From Paludibacteraceae bacterium (GTDB lineage: Bacteria > Bacteroidota > Bacteroidia > Bacteroidales > Paludibacteraceae), in contig CAJOCN010000005.1 in NCBI GenBank assembly GCA_905233255.1, positions 1 through 45,909 on the forward strand: 45,909 bases of DNA. The letters are read 5' to 3'. Every line of letters begins with the position of its first letter. Position 1 is the first letter of the stretch. The notes below the pieces were generated by a model, which worked only from the letters and a program-made list of their open reading frames with translations, ran no database searches and was not told where the DNA came from. Positions 6,915-14,717 of the stretch are shown here, piece after piece. Both the position numbers and the translations under genes were made by a program.

Positions 6915-8356
6915 AGCAGTTCGCGGATTTGTTGGATAAGATTAGCGGAGTTCTCATTGAGAGAAGCAATGGTATCGAGGATTTGTGCCGGCGTGCGCTC
7001 GTCGATGATCTCGGGCTTGTTGGGGTTCTTGACGGAGAGGTCGCAGTCCTCACCAAGAGAAGCGACATCGAGGAGCCAAGAGTTTTCGGAAATGGCTTGG
7101 GTCTTTTGCAGACGAACGAACTCCTCCAAATCGGCTTCGGAGAGCGGGTTGGTCTTGCCGAGGGTACGCGGGAGGTTGAGTTGGTAGTACCAAATGTTGC
7201 GTGTCGGGGCACCTTTGGTGAAGAAGATCACGACGGTCTTGACGCCAGCACCTTGGAACACTCCTGATGGTAGGTCAAGGATTGTATGGACGTTACACTC
7301 CTCGAGCAACTTGCGACGTACCGCGGCTGCATCGCCGTTAGAGAGGAAAGTATTTTTGATGACTATACCGGCACGGCCGTTGGCTTTGAGCATCTTGATA
7401 AAATGCTGCATGAACATATACGCCGTTTCGGAAGTCTTGATGTCGAAGTTCTGCTGCACCTCTGCGCGCTCCTTGCCGCCGAAAGGCGGGTTCGCAAGAA
7501 TGACGTTCTTGCGGTCGCGCTCGGTGATATTGGTGAGGTTTTCCGCGAGGGTGTTTCCGCGCACGATATTAGGAGCTGCCACACCATGGAAAATCATATT
7601 CATGGTAGCAATGATATACGGCAGTCCTTTTTTCTCCTTGCCGTAGAAAGTAGAGAGTTGAAGGGTATCGCTATCTTCGGAGGATTTGATTTGGTTGCGC
7701 ATATAAGAGAACGCCTCGCAGAGGAAGCCCGCCGAGCCGCACGCAGGGTCGTAGACTGTCTCGCCGATACGCGGGTTAACAACCTTGACGATCGTGCGGA
7801 TGAGGGGACGCGGGGTATAGTACTCACCACCGTTACGTCCGGCGTTGCCCATACGACCGATTTTGTCCTCATAGAGGACGGACATCTCATGGCGGTCTTC
7901 CGCGGACTGGAAGGAGAGGGTGTCCACCTTATTGATAATCTCGCGGAGGTTGAAACCGCTATTGATTTTGTTGCGGAGCTCGGAGAAGATCTCTCCTATC
8001 TTATACTCGAGGGTATTGGCAGAGGAGGCGATATTCTTATAGTTCTTGAGCGCAGGGAAGAGTTTGGTATTGACGAAATCTACCAAGTCATCGCCCGTGA
8101 GAGCGTTGATGAGATCTAACTCGCCTTTGTCGTTCTTGGGCGCAGCCCATGCCGACCAACGGAAGTCACCAACAACAAGACGCTTATAGTCCTTGCCGGT
8201 TAGTTGTGCTTTCAGTTCGCGCTCGGTTTCGAGGTCGTCGAGGTATTTGAGGAATAGCAGCCAAGAGGTCTGCTCAATATAGTCGAGTTCGGTACTACAT
8301 CCTGCCTCGTTGCGGAGGATGGCATCAATGGCATTAAAGGTAGATTCGTATTTCAT
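6911..8356 (-). CDS. hsdM: Type I restriction-modification N6-adenine methyltransferase
   Basis: 481 residues. The N-terminal helical domain (HsdM_N) covers about 1-130. The SAM-binding motif I is YDPACGSAGFLCEAF (about 205), and the catalytic motif IV is NPPF in VILANPPFGGKERAE (about 290). It methylates adenine in the target to protect host DNA. The gene comes 15 bp after the Sel1-like gene and overlaps hsdS by 4 bp, so order and coupling suit a single transcript M-S-R. No truncation is visible. Confidence 0.95.
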   Translation of the reverse strand: MKYESTFNAIDAILRNEAGCSTELDYIEQTSWLLFLKYLDDLETERELKAQLTGKDYKRLVVGDFRWSAWAAPKNDKGELDLINALTGDDLVDFVNTKLFPALKNYKNIASSANTLEYKIGEIFSELRNKINSGFNLREIINKVDTLSFQSAEDRHEMSVLYEDKIGRMGNAGRNGGEYYTPRPLIRTIVKVVNPRIGETVYDPACGSAGFLCEAFSYMRNQIKSSEDSDTLQLSTFYGKEKKGLPYIIATMNMIFHGVAAPNIVRGNTLAENLTNITERDRKNVILANPPFGGKERAEVQQNFDIKTSETAYMFMQHFIKMLKANGRAGIVIKNTFLSNGDAAAVRRKLLEECNVHTILDLPSGVFQGAGVKTVVIFFTKGAPTRNIWYYQLNLPRTLGKTNPLSEADLEEFVRLQKTQAISENSWLLDVASLGEDCDLSVKNPNKPEIIDERTPAQILDTIASLNENSANLIQQIRELL

Positions 8357-8371
8357 ATATCATGGCACCAA

Positions 8372-8842
8372 TTATTTACAATTATCAGGAACAAAATGCG
8401 GCCATTGGTCGTGGGCGGCGAGACAACGGATATAGGTGATGGCGTCGGGGTAGCCCAGTTCGGCGGCGCGGAGGAGGTAGTGGTCCGCCTCGGATAGAGA
8501 GGGTAACCCCACCCCGTCCCTCCCCTCAGTGGAGGGAGAAAAAGGGTAGTCCGGATCGGCGTAGCTGAGATGGGTAGCCATGCCGGCGATGAAGAGCGCA
8601 CGGGGGTTGTCCTCGCGGGCGGCGAGGTCGGTGTAGTGAGCTATGGAATCGGGGTTGTAGAAAAGGGAGCGGGAGATAAAAACCCCACCCGACCTCCCCT
8701 CAAGGGAGGGGGATTCTTGATTGGTAATTTGTGATTGGTGGTAGCCGTGGAAGTAGGCACAGAAACAGATGAAAGCAAGCAGTAGAACACTACCGCACTT
8801 TACGACATTTTCCCTTGTGTGGGGGGGGGTAAAATTGGACAT
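8372..8842 (-). CDS. Membrane-anchored Sel1-like small protein heading the hsd operon
   Basis: 156 residues. A hydrophobic segment (about 17-33, SVLLLAFICFCAYFHGY) suggests one N-terminal membrane anchor. The rest has two Sel1/TPR-like helical pairs: DLAAREDNPRALFIAGMATH and LRAAELGYPDAITYIRCLA. Two in-frame segments, SPSLEGRSGGV (about 45) and SPSTEGRDGVG (about 102), are encoded by copies of a GC-rich hairpin repeat and are probably insertions. It has the promoter of the operon and lies 15 bp before hsdM. Function unknown; a role in the restriction system is only suggested by position. Confidence 0.6.
   Translation of the reverse strand: MSNFTPPHTRENVVKCGSVLLLAFICFCAYFHGYHQSQITNQESPSLEGRSGGVFISRSLFYNPDSIAHYTDLAAREDNPRALFIAGMATHLSYADPDYPFSPSTEGRDGVGLPSLSEADHYLLRAAELGYPDAITYIRCLAAHDQWPHFVPDNCK
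8506..8538. repeat. GC-rich hairpin repeat, copy 1 (in frame)
   Basis: ACCCCACCCC followed by a CCCTCCCCT...GGAGGGAG hairpin, inside the Sel1-like gene. Related copies are at 8681, 11272, 24683 and 45240. Confidence 0.7.
8681..8712. repeat. GC-rich hairpin repeat, copy 2 (in frame)
   Basis: AACCCCACCC then CCTCCCCTCAAGGGAGGGGG. The stem CTCCCCT/AGGGGAG-type is nearly perfect. It lies in the same gene as copy 1 and in the same orientation, and encodes SLEGRSGG on the minus strand. Confidence 0.75.
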
Positions 8843-8882
8843 ACTAAAAATTATGAATTACTATTTACAACAAATTCGGGTG

Positions 8883-8914
8883 CAAAGGTACGAAAAATAA
8901 TTCACAATTCACAA
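8883..8914 (-). promoter_or_regulatory. Promoter of the Sel1-like/hsdMSR operon
   Basis: TACCTTTG on the minus strand at 8883-8890. A TTG lies 21 bp upstream, within an (ATTGTGA)-type repeat. It lies about 40 bp before the ATG at 8842 and diverges from the gmd promoter. Confidence 0.6.
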
Positions 8915-8971
8915 TTTACAATTCATAATTATTCAAAAAAAGCACTTTTTTTGTAAAAAATGCACGCGCGC

Positions 8972-9002
8972 TTGCATATGTCAATTTTTTTTACTACCTT
9001 TG
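8972..9002 (+). promoter_or_regulatory. Promoter of the polysaccharide operon (gmd)
   Basis: TTGCATATGTCA at 8972, a T8 tract, then TACCTTTG at 8995-9002; 20 bp separate TTG and TACC. It is one of the best copies of the long motif. A structured leader of about 100 nt follows before gmd. Confidence 0.85.
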
Positions 9003-9013
9003 CAGCCGATTTT

Positions 9014-9094
9014 GTGTGTACGTGTGTGGAACGCGTTAGCGTACGCACATCTATAAGGAGAATTAATCGGAGAATTAATCGCGCCCCTCGGGGC
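9014..9094 (+). promoter_or_regulatory. Structured 5' leader of the polysaccharide operon
   Basis: The leader holds a 9-bp stem (9014-9022 with 9040-9048, one G-T pair), then two tandem copies of GGAGAATTAATC (9057-9068, 9069-9080). A GCCCC/GGGGC hairpin with a 2-nt loop (9083-9094) ends 8 nt before the gmd ATG. Such structures could affect ribosome access or early termination. No T-run follows, so it is not a classical terminator. Confidence 0.4.
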
Positions 9095-9102
9095 TAAGTA
9101 CT

Positions 9103-10254
9103 ATGGCAAAAACAGCATTGATAACCGGAGTTACGGGGCAGGACGGAAGTTACCTGTCGGAGTTCCTGCTGGACAAGGGATACGAGGTGCACGGCATCAT
9201 CCGTCGCAGCTCGGTCGATTACCGCGAGCGGATCGCTCATCTGGAGGGTACGCCGCATTTTCATCTTCATTACGCCGACATGAGCGACTCGATGTCGCTC
9301 GTCAAGTTGGTGGGCAAAGTGCAGCCGGACGAGATCTACAACCTCGCTGCGCAGAGCCACGTGCAGGTGTCGTTCGACGCGCCGGAGTTTACCGCCGACG
9401 TGGACGCAGTGGGTGTACTGCGTATCTTAGAGGCGGTGCGCACGAACCATTTGGAGCAAACCTGCCGCATCTATCAGGCTTCGACCTCCGAGCTCTACGG
9501 CAAGGTGGAGGAAGTGCCGCAGTCCGAGACTACGCCTTTCCATCCTTATAGTCCTTATGCCGTAGCCAAGCTCTACGGCTACTGGATCATCAAGGAGTAC
9601 CGCGAGGCGTACAACATGTTCTGCTGCTCGGGTATCCTCTTCAACCATGAGTCGGAGCGCCGCGGCGAGACGTTCGTGACCCGTAAGATCACCCTCGCTG
9701 CCGCACGTATCGCCCAGGGCAAGCAGGAATGCCTGTACCTCGGTAACCTCGACTCGCTTCGCGACTGGGGCTACGCCAAGGACTACGTGGAGTGCATGTG
9801 GCTGATTTTGCAGCACGAGACGCCCGAGGATTATGTGATCGCTACCGGCGTGCAGCACACCGTGCGCGAGTTCGCCACCCTCGCTTTCCACCACGCAGGC
9901 ATCGAACTGCGATGGGAAGGAAAAGGAGTAGAGGAAGTGGGAATCGTGGAAGAAATTCTTAGCCCTAAAGGGCACGATTATTTGGCAAAGCCAAATTTTC
10001 ACAATTCACAATTTACAATGCACAATTTACAAGTGGGCGACGTCGTCGTTCGCGTCAGTCCGGATTTCTACCGGCCGACCGATGTGGTCAACCTTCTTGG
10101 TGACCCGTCCAAAGCCAAACGTGAGTTAGGATGGAACCCGCAGCGGACAAGCTTCGAGCAACTCGTCGAACTGATGGTTGCACATGACATGAAGAAAGTG
10201 CGGGCGCAACATTTCAACCTCGCCGAGTACCTGGAGAAAGGGATAGTAAAGTGA
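9103..10254 (+). CDS. gmd: GDP-mannose 4,6-dehydratase
   Basis: 383 residues. It converts GDP-D-mannose to GDP-4-keto-6-deoxymannose, the first step to GDP-L-fucose, in the cytoplasm. The N-terminal NAD(P)-binding motif is [11 protein letters not shown] (residues 8-18). The catalytic S/T-Y-K set is seen in STSELYG (about 128-134) and [13 protein letters not shown] (about 149-161). [12 protein letters not shown] is the family's substrate loop. Residues about 285-310 are extra compared with the family. They are encoded by short repeats (ACAATTCACAATTTAC type) and two tiny hairpins, inserted in a loop just before the conserved [14 protein letters not shown] segment. First gene of a plus-strand operon with fcl 17 bp downstream. 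Confidence 0.95.
   Translation: MAKTALITGVTGQDGSYLSEFLLDKGYEVHGIIRRSSVDYRERIAHLEGTPHFHLHYADMSDSMSLVKLVGKVQPDEIYNLAAQSHVQVSFDAPEFTADVDAVGVLRILEAVRTNHLEQTCRIYQASTSELYGKVEEVPQSETTPFHPYSPYAVAKLYGYWIIKEYREAYNMFCCSGILFNHESERRGETFVTRKITLAAARIAQGKQECLYLGNLDSLRDWGYAKDYVECMWLILQHETPEDYVIATGVQHTVREFATLAFHHAGIELRWEGKGVEEVGIVEEILSPKGHDYLAKPNFHNSQFTMHNLQVGDVVVRVSPDFYRPTDVVNLLGDPSKAKRELGWNPQRTSFEQLVELMVAHDMKKVRAQHFNLAEYLEKGIVK
9955..10032. repeat. In-frame repeat insertion in gmd
   Basis: AGCCCTAAAGGGC and TTTGGCAAAGCCAAA mini-hairpins are followed by repeated CACAATT(C/T)ACAATT units. Closely related units occur between genes at 8901-8930 and 32866-32917. The reading frame is kept. Confidence 0.7.
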
Positions 10255-10271
10255 AAAGTGAAAAATGAAAA

Positions 10272-11213
10272 ATGAAAAAGAACAGTAAGATATATGTAGC
10301 GGGCCACCGCGGAATGGTGGGAAGCGCGATTGTGCGCGAACTGCAACGGCAGGGTTACACCAATATCATCACACGCACCCATAAGGAACTGGACCTCTGC
10401 CGCCAAGAGGCAGTGGAGGCGTTCTTCGAGGCGGAGAAACCCGAGTACGTGTTCCTCGCCGCCGCCAAGGTTGGCGGCATAGTAGCCAACCAGAACGCCC
10501 TCGCGGATTTTATGTACGACAACATGATCCTCGAGATGAACGTCATTCACGCGGCGTGGAAGAACGGCTGCAAGAAGTTAGAGTTCCTCGGTTCGTCCTG
10601 TATCTACCCGCGGCTGGCACCGCAACCGATGAAAGAGTCGTGTCTGCTCACCGGCGAACTGGAGAAAACGAACGAGGCGTACGCCTTGGCGAAGATCAGC
10701 GGACTCAAGTACTGCGAGTTCCTCAACCGTCAGTACGGCACCGACTATATATCCGTCATGCCGACCAACCTGTACGGTCCCAACGATAACTACCACCCCG
10801 AGCACAGCCACGTGCTGCCGGCACTCATCCGCCGTTTCCACGAAGCCAAAGTGAGCGGCGCCAAGACCGTCACCTGCTGGGGAACGGGCAAACCGCTGCG
10901 TGAGTTCCTCTACGTCGATGATCTCGCCAACCTCTGCGTGTTCCTCATGAACAACTACTCGGGCAACGAGACGGTCAATGCCGGCACGGGCAAGGAGCTC
11001 TCCATCAAGGAACTGACCGAACTGGTAGCCAAGGTAGTGGGTTACGAAGGGACGATCGAGTGGGATAGTACCCGTCCGGACGGCACGCCGCGCAAACTGC
11101 TCGACGTCAGCAAAGCCGCTGCCCTCGGATGGACATACAAGACCGAACTGGAAGACGGCATACGCCTCGCGTACAAGGATTTCCTCGAGAACCCCATGCG
11201 GGCAGAGAGATAA
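10272..11213 (+). CDS. fcl: GDP-L-fucose synthase
   Basis: 313 residues. It completes GDP-L-fucose synthesis by epimerising and reducing the Gmd product with NADPH. Visible features are [15 protein letters not shown] (Rossmann motif, residues 10-24), [15 protein letters not shown] with the catalytic Ser (about 107-120), and the [13 protein letters not shown]yr/Lys pair (about 136-148). [21 protein letters not shown] is the family signature. The start ATG lies inside a GAAAAATGAAAAATG repeat; another ATG at 10265 is out of frame and gives only seven codons. The pairing with gmd makes the assignment secure. Confidence 0.95.
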   Translation: MKKNSKIYVAGHRGMVGSAIVRELQRQGYTNIITRTHKELDLCRQEAVEAFFEAEKPEYVFLAAAKVGGIVANQNALADFMYDNMILEMNVIHAAWKNGCKKLEFLGSSCIYPRLAPQPMKESCLLTGELEKTNEAYALAKISGLKYCEFLNRQYGTDYISVMPTNLYGPNDNYHPEHSHVLPALIRRFHEAKVSGAKTVTCWGTGKPLREFLYVDDLANLCVFLMNNYSGNETVNAGTGKELSIKELTELVAKVVGYEGTIEWDSTRPDGTPRKLLDVSKAAALGWTYKTELEDGIRLAYKDFLENPMRAER

Positions 11214-11271
11214 TAACCCCCTCCCGAGAGTTCTACGGACGGCCACCGGCAGTCCGATCGAGCAGGGCTCT

Positions 11272-11292
11272 TCACCCCCTCAAGGGGAGGAG
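11272..11292. repeat. GC-rich hairpin repeat, copy 3 (intergenic)
   Basis: CACCCCCTCAAGGGGAGGAG forms a CCCCTC/GAGGGG-type hairpin in the 88-bp gap between fcl and the deacetylase-like gene. The same gap starts with CCCCCTCCC. It may act as a transcription attenuator or RNA stability element within the operon. Confidence 0.6.
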
Positions 11293-11301
11293 ATAAGAGC
11301 A

Positions 11302-12105
11302 ATGAGAGACTTTACGCTGGACATATATAGGGAGCTGCTGGAGCGGCTGCAGGCGAAGGGATACACGCTGATCAGTTATGCGGACTATAGACATCAACTG
11401 TCAACTGACAAATTCGTCATCCTCCGCCACGATGTTGACGCCAAACCCGGGAACAGCCTCCGGACGGCACAAATAGAGCACTCCATCGGCGCCAAAGCCA
11501 CCTATTATTTCCGCGTGGGAAAGGAGAGCAACAACCCTGAGATCATCCGCGCGATTACGCGGTTGGGACACGAGATCGGCTACCACTACGAGGATCTGTC
11601 TCTCTGCAAGGGCGACAAGAAAAGCGCATGGGAGCATTTCCAAACATGGCTGGACTATTTCCGGCAGTACTACCCGGTGGAGACGATCTGCATGCACGGC
11701 GCACCGACCAGCGAGTGGGACGGCAAGGAGCTATGGACGGATTACGACTACAAGTCGCTCGGCATCATCGGCGAACCGTACCTCGACACCGACTTCAGCG
11801 ATGTGTTCTACCTGACGGACACCGGCCGCTGCTGGGACGGATACAGAGTCTCGCTCCGCGACAAGATAGAGGGACACCAGGAGCGATGGAACGCCCAAGG
11901 ACTCACCTGGCACACCACGCCGGAGTTGATACAAGCCGTCAAGGCGGACCGCCTGCCGGCACACGTCATGATCACCTCCCATCCGCAGCGATGGACCAAC
12001 AACCAAGCACAATGGTATAAAGAATATATAGCACAGACAATAAAAAATGGCATTAAATTTTGCATTAATAGGCGCCGCAGGTTACATAGCGCCGCGGCAC
12101 ATTAA
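11302..12105 (+). CDS. Polysaccharide deacetylase (NodB-homology) family protein
   Basis: 267 residues, cytoplasmic (no signal peptide). VILRHDVDAKPGN (about 34-46) carries the HDVD form of the metal-binding motif. GHEIGYHYEDLSLC (about 94-107) is the second His motif, and CMHGAPTSEWDG and VMITSHPQRW are later conserved blocks. Homologues sit in O-antigen and capsule loci of Bacteroidota; the substrate is not predictable here. It overlaps the next gene by 59 bp, and its last 20 residues (NRRRRLHSAAAH end) look like a read-through extension into that gene in another frame. The natural end may lie near 12045. Confidence 0.8.
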   Translation: MRDFTLDIYRELLERLQAKGYTLISYADYRHQLSTDKFVILRHDVDAKPGNSLRTAQIEHSIGAKATYYFRVGKESNNPEIIRAITRLGHEIGYHYEDLSLCKGDKKSAWEHFQTWLDYFRQYYPVETICMHGAPTSEWDGKELWTDYDYKSLGIIGEPYLDTDFSDVFYLTDTGRCWDGYRVSLRDKIEGHQERWNAQGLTWHTTPELIQAVKADRLPAHVMITSHPQRWTNNQAQWYKEYIAQTIKNGIKFCINRRRRLHSAAAH

Positions 12106-13027
12106 AGCGATCGCCGACACCGGCAACAACCTGCTGGTAGCGTACGATAAGTTTGACTCCGTGGGACGGCTCGACAGTTCGTTCCCGGATTGTTCGTTCT
12201 ATACGGAGAATGAGCAGTTCGACCGCTTCTGCTCCAAACAGATGCGGACGGACAACCCGCTCCACTGGCTGTCTATCTGTACGCCGAACTACACCCACGA
12301 TGCCTTCATCCGTTACGGGCTGAGGCTGGGCTGCGACGTGATCTGCGAGAAACCGCTCGTGCTCAACCCCTATAACATCGACAACCTCGTGGAGTTGGAG
12401 AAAGAGACCGGACACAAGGCGTACACCATCCTGCAACTCCGTCTGCACGATAAGATCCGTGCGCTCAAGGAGAAAGTGGACAAGGGTCCGAAAGACAAAA
12501 TCTACGATGTGGATCTGACTTATATCACGAGCCGCGGCAACTGGTACTACGCGTCGTGGAAAGGCGATGTGCATAAGTCCGGCGGTATAGCTACGAACAT
12601 CGGCGTGCATTTCTACGACATGCTCCAGTGGGTCTTCGGACCGGTGAAGAAAAACATCGTTCATGTCATGTCGTTCGACCGCGTGGCGGGATACCTGGAG
12701 TTGGAGAAAGCGCGCGTGCGTTATTTCCTCTCCATCAACGCGCTCTGCCTGCCGCCGAACGCCGTGCAGGGCGAGAAACGTACGTACCGCACGCTCTCTA
12801 TCGACGGCGAGGAGTTTGAGTTCTCCGCCGGCTTCACGGAGCTCCACACGGAGAGTTACAAGCAGATCCTCGCCGGTAACGGTTTCCGTATCGCGGAGGC
12901 GCGTCCGTGTATCGAGACGGTTTCCGAGATCCGCCACGCCGAGCCGATCGGACTGGTGGGCGACTACCACCCATTAGCTAAATTACCATTAGCCAAACAC
13001 CCCTTCGGATGGGACGAGAGAAGGTAA
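12047..13027 (+). CDS. wlbA: Gfo/Idh/MocA dehydrogenase, WlbA/WbpB-like
   Basis: 326 residues. It probably oxidises C3 of UDP-N-acetylglucosaminuronic acid in the route to diacetamido-uronic acids, as WlbA/WbpB do. The NAD-binding motif is FALIGAAGYIAPRHIKAI (residues 4-21). EKPLVLNPYNID (about 103) carries the catalytic Lys, and GNWYYASWKGD plus SGGIATNIGVHFYDML (about 166-195) are hallmarks of this subfamily. The C-terminus LAKLPLAKHPFG is encoded by a CATTAGCTAAATTACC-like duplication. A partner transaminase and acetyltransferase are not in the window, so the exact sugar remains open. Confidence 0.8.
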   Translation: MALNFALIGAAGYIAPRHIKAIADTGNNLLVAYDKFDSVGRLDSSFPDCSFYTENEQFDRFCSKQMRTDNPLHWLSICTPNYTHDAFIRYGLRLGCDVICEKPLVLNPYNIDNLVELEKETGHKAYTILQLRLHDKIRALKEKVDKGPKDKIYDVDLTYITSRGNWYYASWKGDVHKSGGIATNIGVHFYDMLQWVFGPVKKNIVHVMSFDRVAGYLELEKARVRYFLSINALCLPPNAVQGEKRTYRTLSIDGEEFEFSAGFTELHTESYKQILAGNGFRIAEARPCIETVSEIRHAEPIGLVGDYHPLAKLPLAKHPFGWDERR

Positions 13028-13064
13028 CCGGTTTAGATCCGGAGCAAGAAACCATGCGGAATGT

Positions 13065-13943
13065 ATGAATACTAAACTCAAATACTTATTAATTCTGTCG
13101 ATAGCGGGCTTTCTGCTGTCGTCGTGTGTCACGGCGCGGAAAGTGAACTACATGCAGAAGCCGGACAAGTATATCCCCTCGTATGCGGACACGTTGGTGT
13201 TCCAGGACTACGAGATCCGTATAGGCGACCGCCTCTACGTGTATGTCTATTCGCTCAACGAGGATATTCAGAAGATGTACAACGCCGGCGGTACGAACGC
13301 CTCGCAGATGCGTAACCAGATGAGTCAGGGTTCGATGGGCGGCTCCTACGACCTTTACACTTATTTGGTGGACGAAGAGGGGTACATCGATTTCCCGACT
13401 ATCGGCAAACAACACGTGCGCGGTAAGACGACCCGTGAGGTGAAACACCAGTTGGAGAAAGAACTCAGTACGTTGCTTCAGGAGATCCCGGGTTACGCTA
13501 CTATCTCGGTCGAAGTGACGGTAGTCAACCGCTCCTTCTCCGTCGTCGGCGCCCAGAGCGGACGGTACATGATCAACAAGGAGAAGATGACCATCTTCGA
13601 GGCTCTCGCCATGATCGGCGACCTCGGCGAGTTCAACAGCCGCAAGGAGATCAAGTTAGTGCGCGAGAAAGACGGCGTGACAACCATCAAGACTTTTGAT
13701 GCGCGATCGGAGGATATTGTCAACTCGGAGTTCTACTACATCGAGCCCAACGACATTATCTATATCCGCCAGATACCGGGTTACAGCTTTGGTATCAACC
13801 ACGTGACGACCGTCATCGGCGTGACGGCAGCGACAATCTCGTTTGGCGTCTTCATCTACTCGATCGTACAGACGGGTATCAAGCACGTGAACAAGTATTA
13901 CGGTAACAAAAACGGAACGACCGGAGGAGGGGAGATCAAATGA
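13065..13943 (+). CDS. Polysaccharide export lipoprotein, Wza/BexD-like (first copy)
   Basis: 292 residues. The lipoprotein signal peptide ends in FLLSSC (Cys21). The polysaccharide export domain (YEIRIGDRLYVYVYSLNEDI, about 49-68) comes next, with an SLBB-like part (VNRSFSVVGAQSGRYMI...MTIFEALAMIGDL, about 145-185). A C-terminal hydrophobic segment (VTTVIGVTAATISFGVFIYSIV, about 245-267) could be the outer-membrane helix. It should form part of the outer-membrane channel for the exported glycan. Its stop overlaps the next ATG (ATGA). Confidence 0.88.
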   Translation: MNTKLKYLLILSIAGFLLSSCVTARKVNYMQKPDKYIPSYADTLVFQDYEIRIGDRLYVYVYSLNEDIQKMYNAGGTNASQMRNQMSQGSMGGSYDLYTYLVDEEGYIDFPTIGKQHVRGKTTREVKHQLEKELSTLLQEIPGYATISVEVTVVNRSFSVVGAQSGRYMINKEKMTIFEALAMIGDLGEFNSRKEIKLVREKDGVTTIKTFDARSEDIVNSEFYYIEPNDIIYIRQIPGYSFGINHVTTVIGVTAATISFGVFIYSIVQTGIKHVNKYYGNKNGTTGGGEIK

Positions 13944-14710
13944 AAAAGCTATATATCCTTATATTGACCCTCGTGACGGTCCTGATGTCGAGCTGTTACA
14001 GCCACCGCGTGATCGGTTATCTGCAAGAACCGACGAAGATGAACAAACTGCCGGTATATGACTCCGTGCCGTATAAACCGTACCGTATTCATGTCAACGA
14101 CGAGATCATCTACCGCCTCATCACCATGGATGAGAACATGACCAAGATGCTCGGTACCAATAATGCGTCCATGGGAACCAATTACGCGAACGCTTACCGC
14201 GTGCACGAGGATGGTACGATTGACCTGCCGTTCCTGCGCCCCGTGAAGGTAGAGGGATTGACGGAGATAGAGGCGCAGGACACCATCCGCGCCGCCTTCC
14301 GTGAGATCATCCCCGACGCGGATGTCAAAGTGGCAATGTACAATAAGTATTTCTCCGTCGTGGGTGACGCTAACGCCGGACACTACTATATATATAAAGA
14401 GAAGATGAATATCTTCCAGGCGCTCGCGATGACCGGCGACGTAATGAACAGCGGCGACCGGCGCCACATACGTATCATCCGTCCTACCAAGGAGGGGCAG
14501 GACCCCGAGATACTCGAGTTTGACATGCGTACCAACTCCATCATCGACTCCAAGTACTACTATGTCTATCCCAACGACGTGATCTACGTAGCGCGTACGA
14601 AGAACAGCTTCTATACCGTGCAGAACTACGCGGGCTTCATCGGCCTGGTCACCAGTTCGGTAGCACTCCTGACGACGGTATTGAACTATGTGGCACTCTT
14701 GTACAGATAA
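13940..14710 (+). CDS. Polysaccharide export lipoprotein, Wza/BexD-like (second copy)
   Basis: 256 residues, clearly related to the preceding gene. It has a lipobox VLMSSC (Cys19), an export domain (YRIHVNDEIIYRLITMDENM), an SLBB-like region (YFSVVGDANAGHYYIYKEKMNIFQALAMTGDV), and a C-terminal hydrophobic segment (IGLVTSSVALLTTVLNYVALL). The same layout but moderate identity points to an old tandem duplication. The two may build a mixed channel or serve as alternative exits. Coupled to the first copy by ATGA; Wzc follows after 7 bp. Confidence 0.87.
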   Translation: MKKLYILILTLVTVLMSSCYSHRVIGYLQEPTKMNKLPVYDSVPYKPYRIHVNDEIIYRLITMDENMTKMLGTNNASMGTNYANAYRVHEDGTIDLPFLRPVKVEGLTEIEAQDTIRAAFREIIPDADVKVAMYNKYFSVVGDANAGHYYIYKEKMNIFQALAMTGDVMNSGDRRHIRIIRPTKEGQDPEILEFDMRTNSIIDSKYYYVYPNDVIYVARTKNSFYTVQNYAGFIGLVTSSVALLTTVLNYVALLYR

Positions 14711-14717
14711 ATAGATT

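Noticed and set aside
11042..12977. Several long frames on both strands overlapping fcl, the deacetylase and wlbA genes
   Set aside because: All are shadows in GC-rich third positions; the annotated plus-strand frames carry the conserved motifs.
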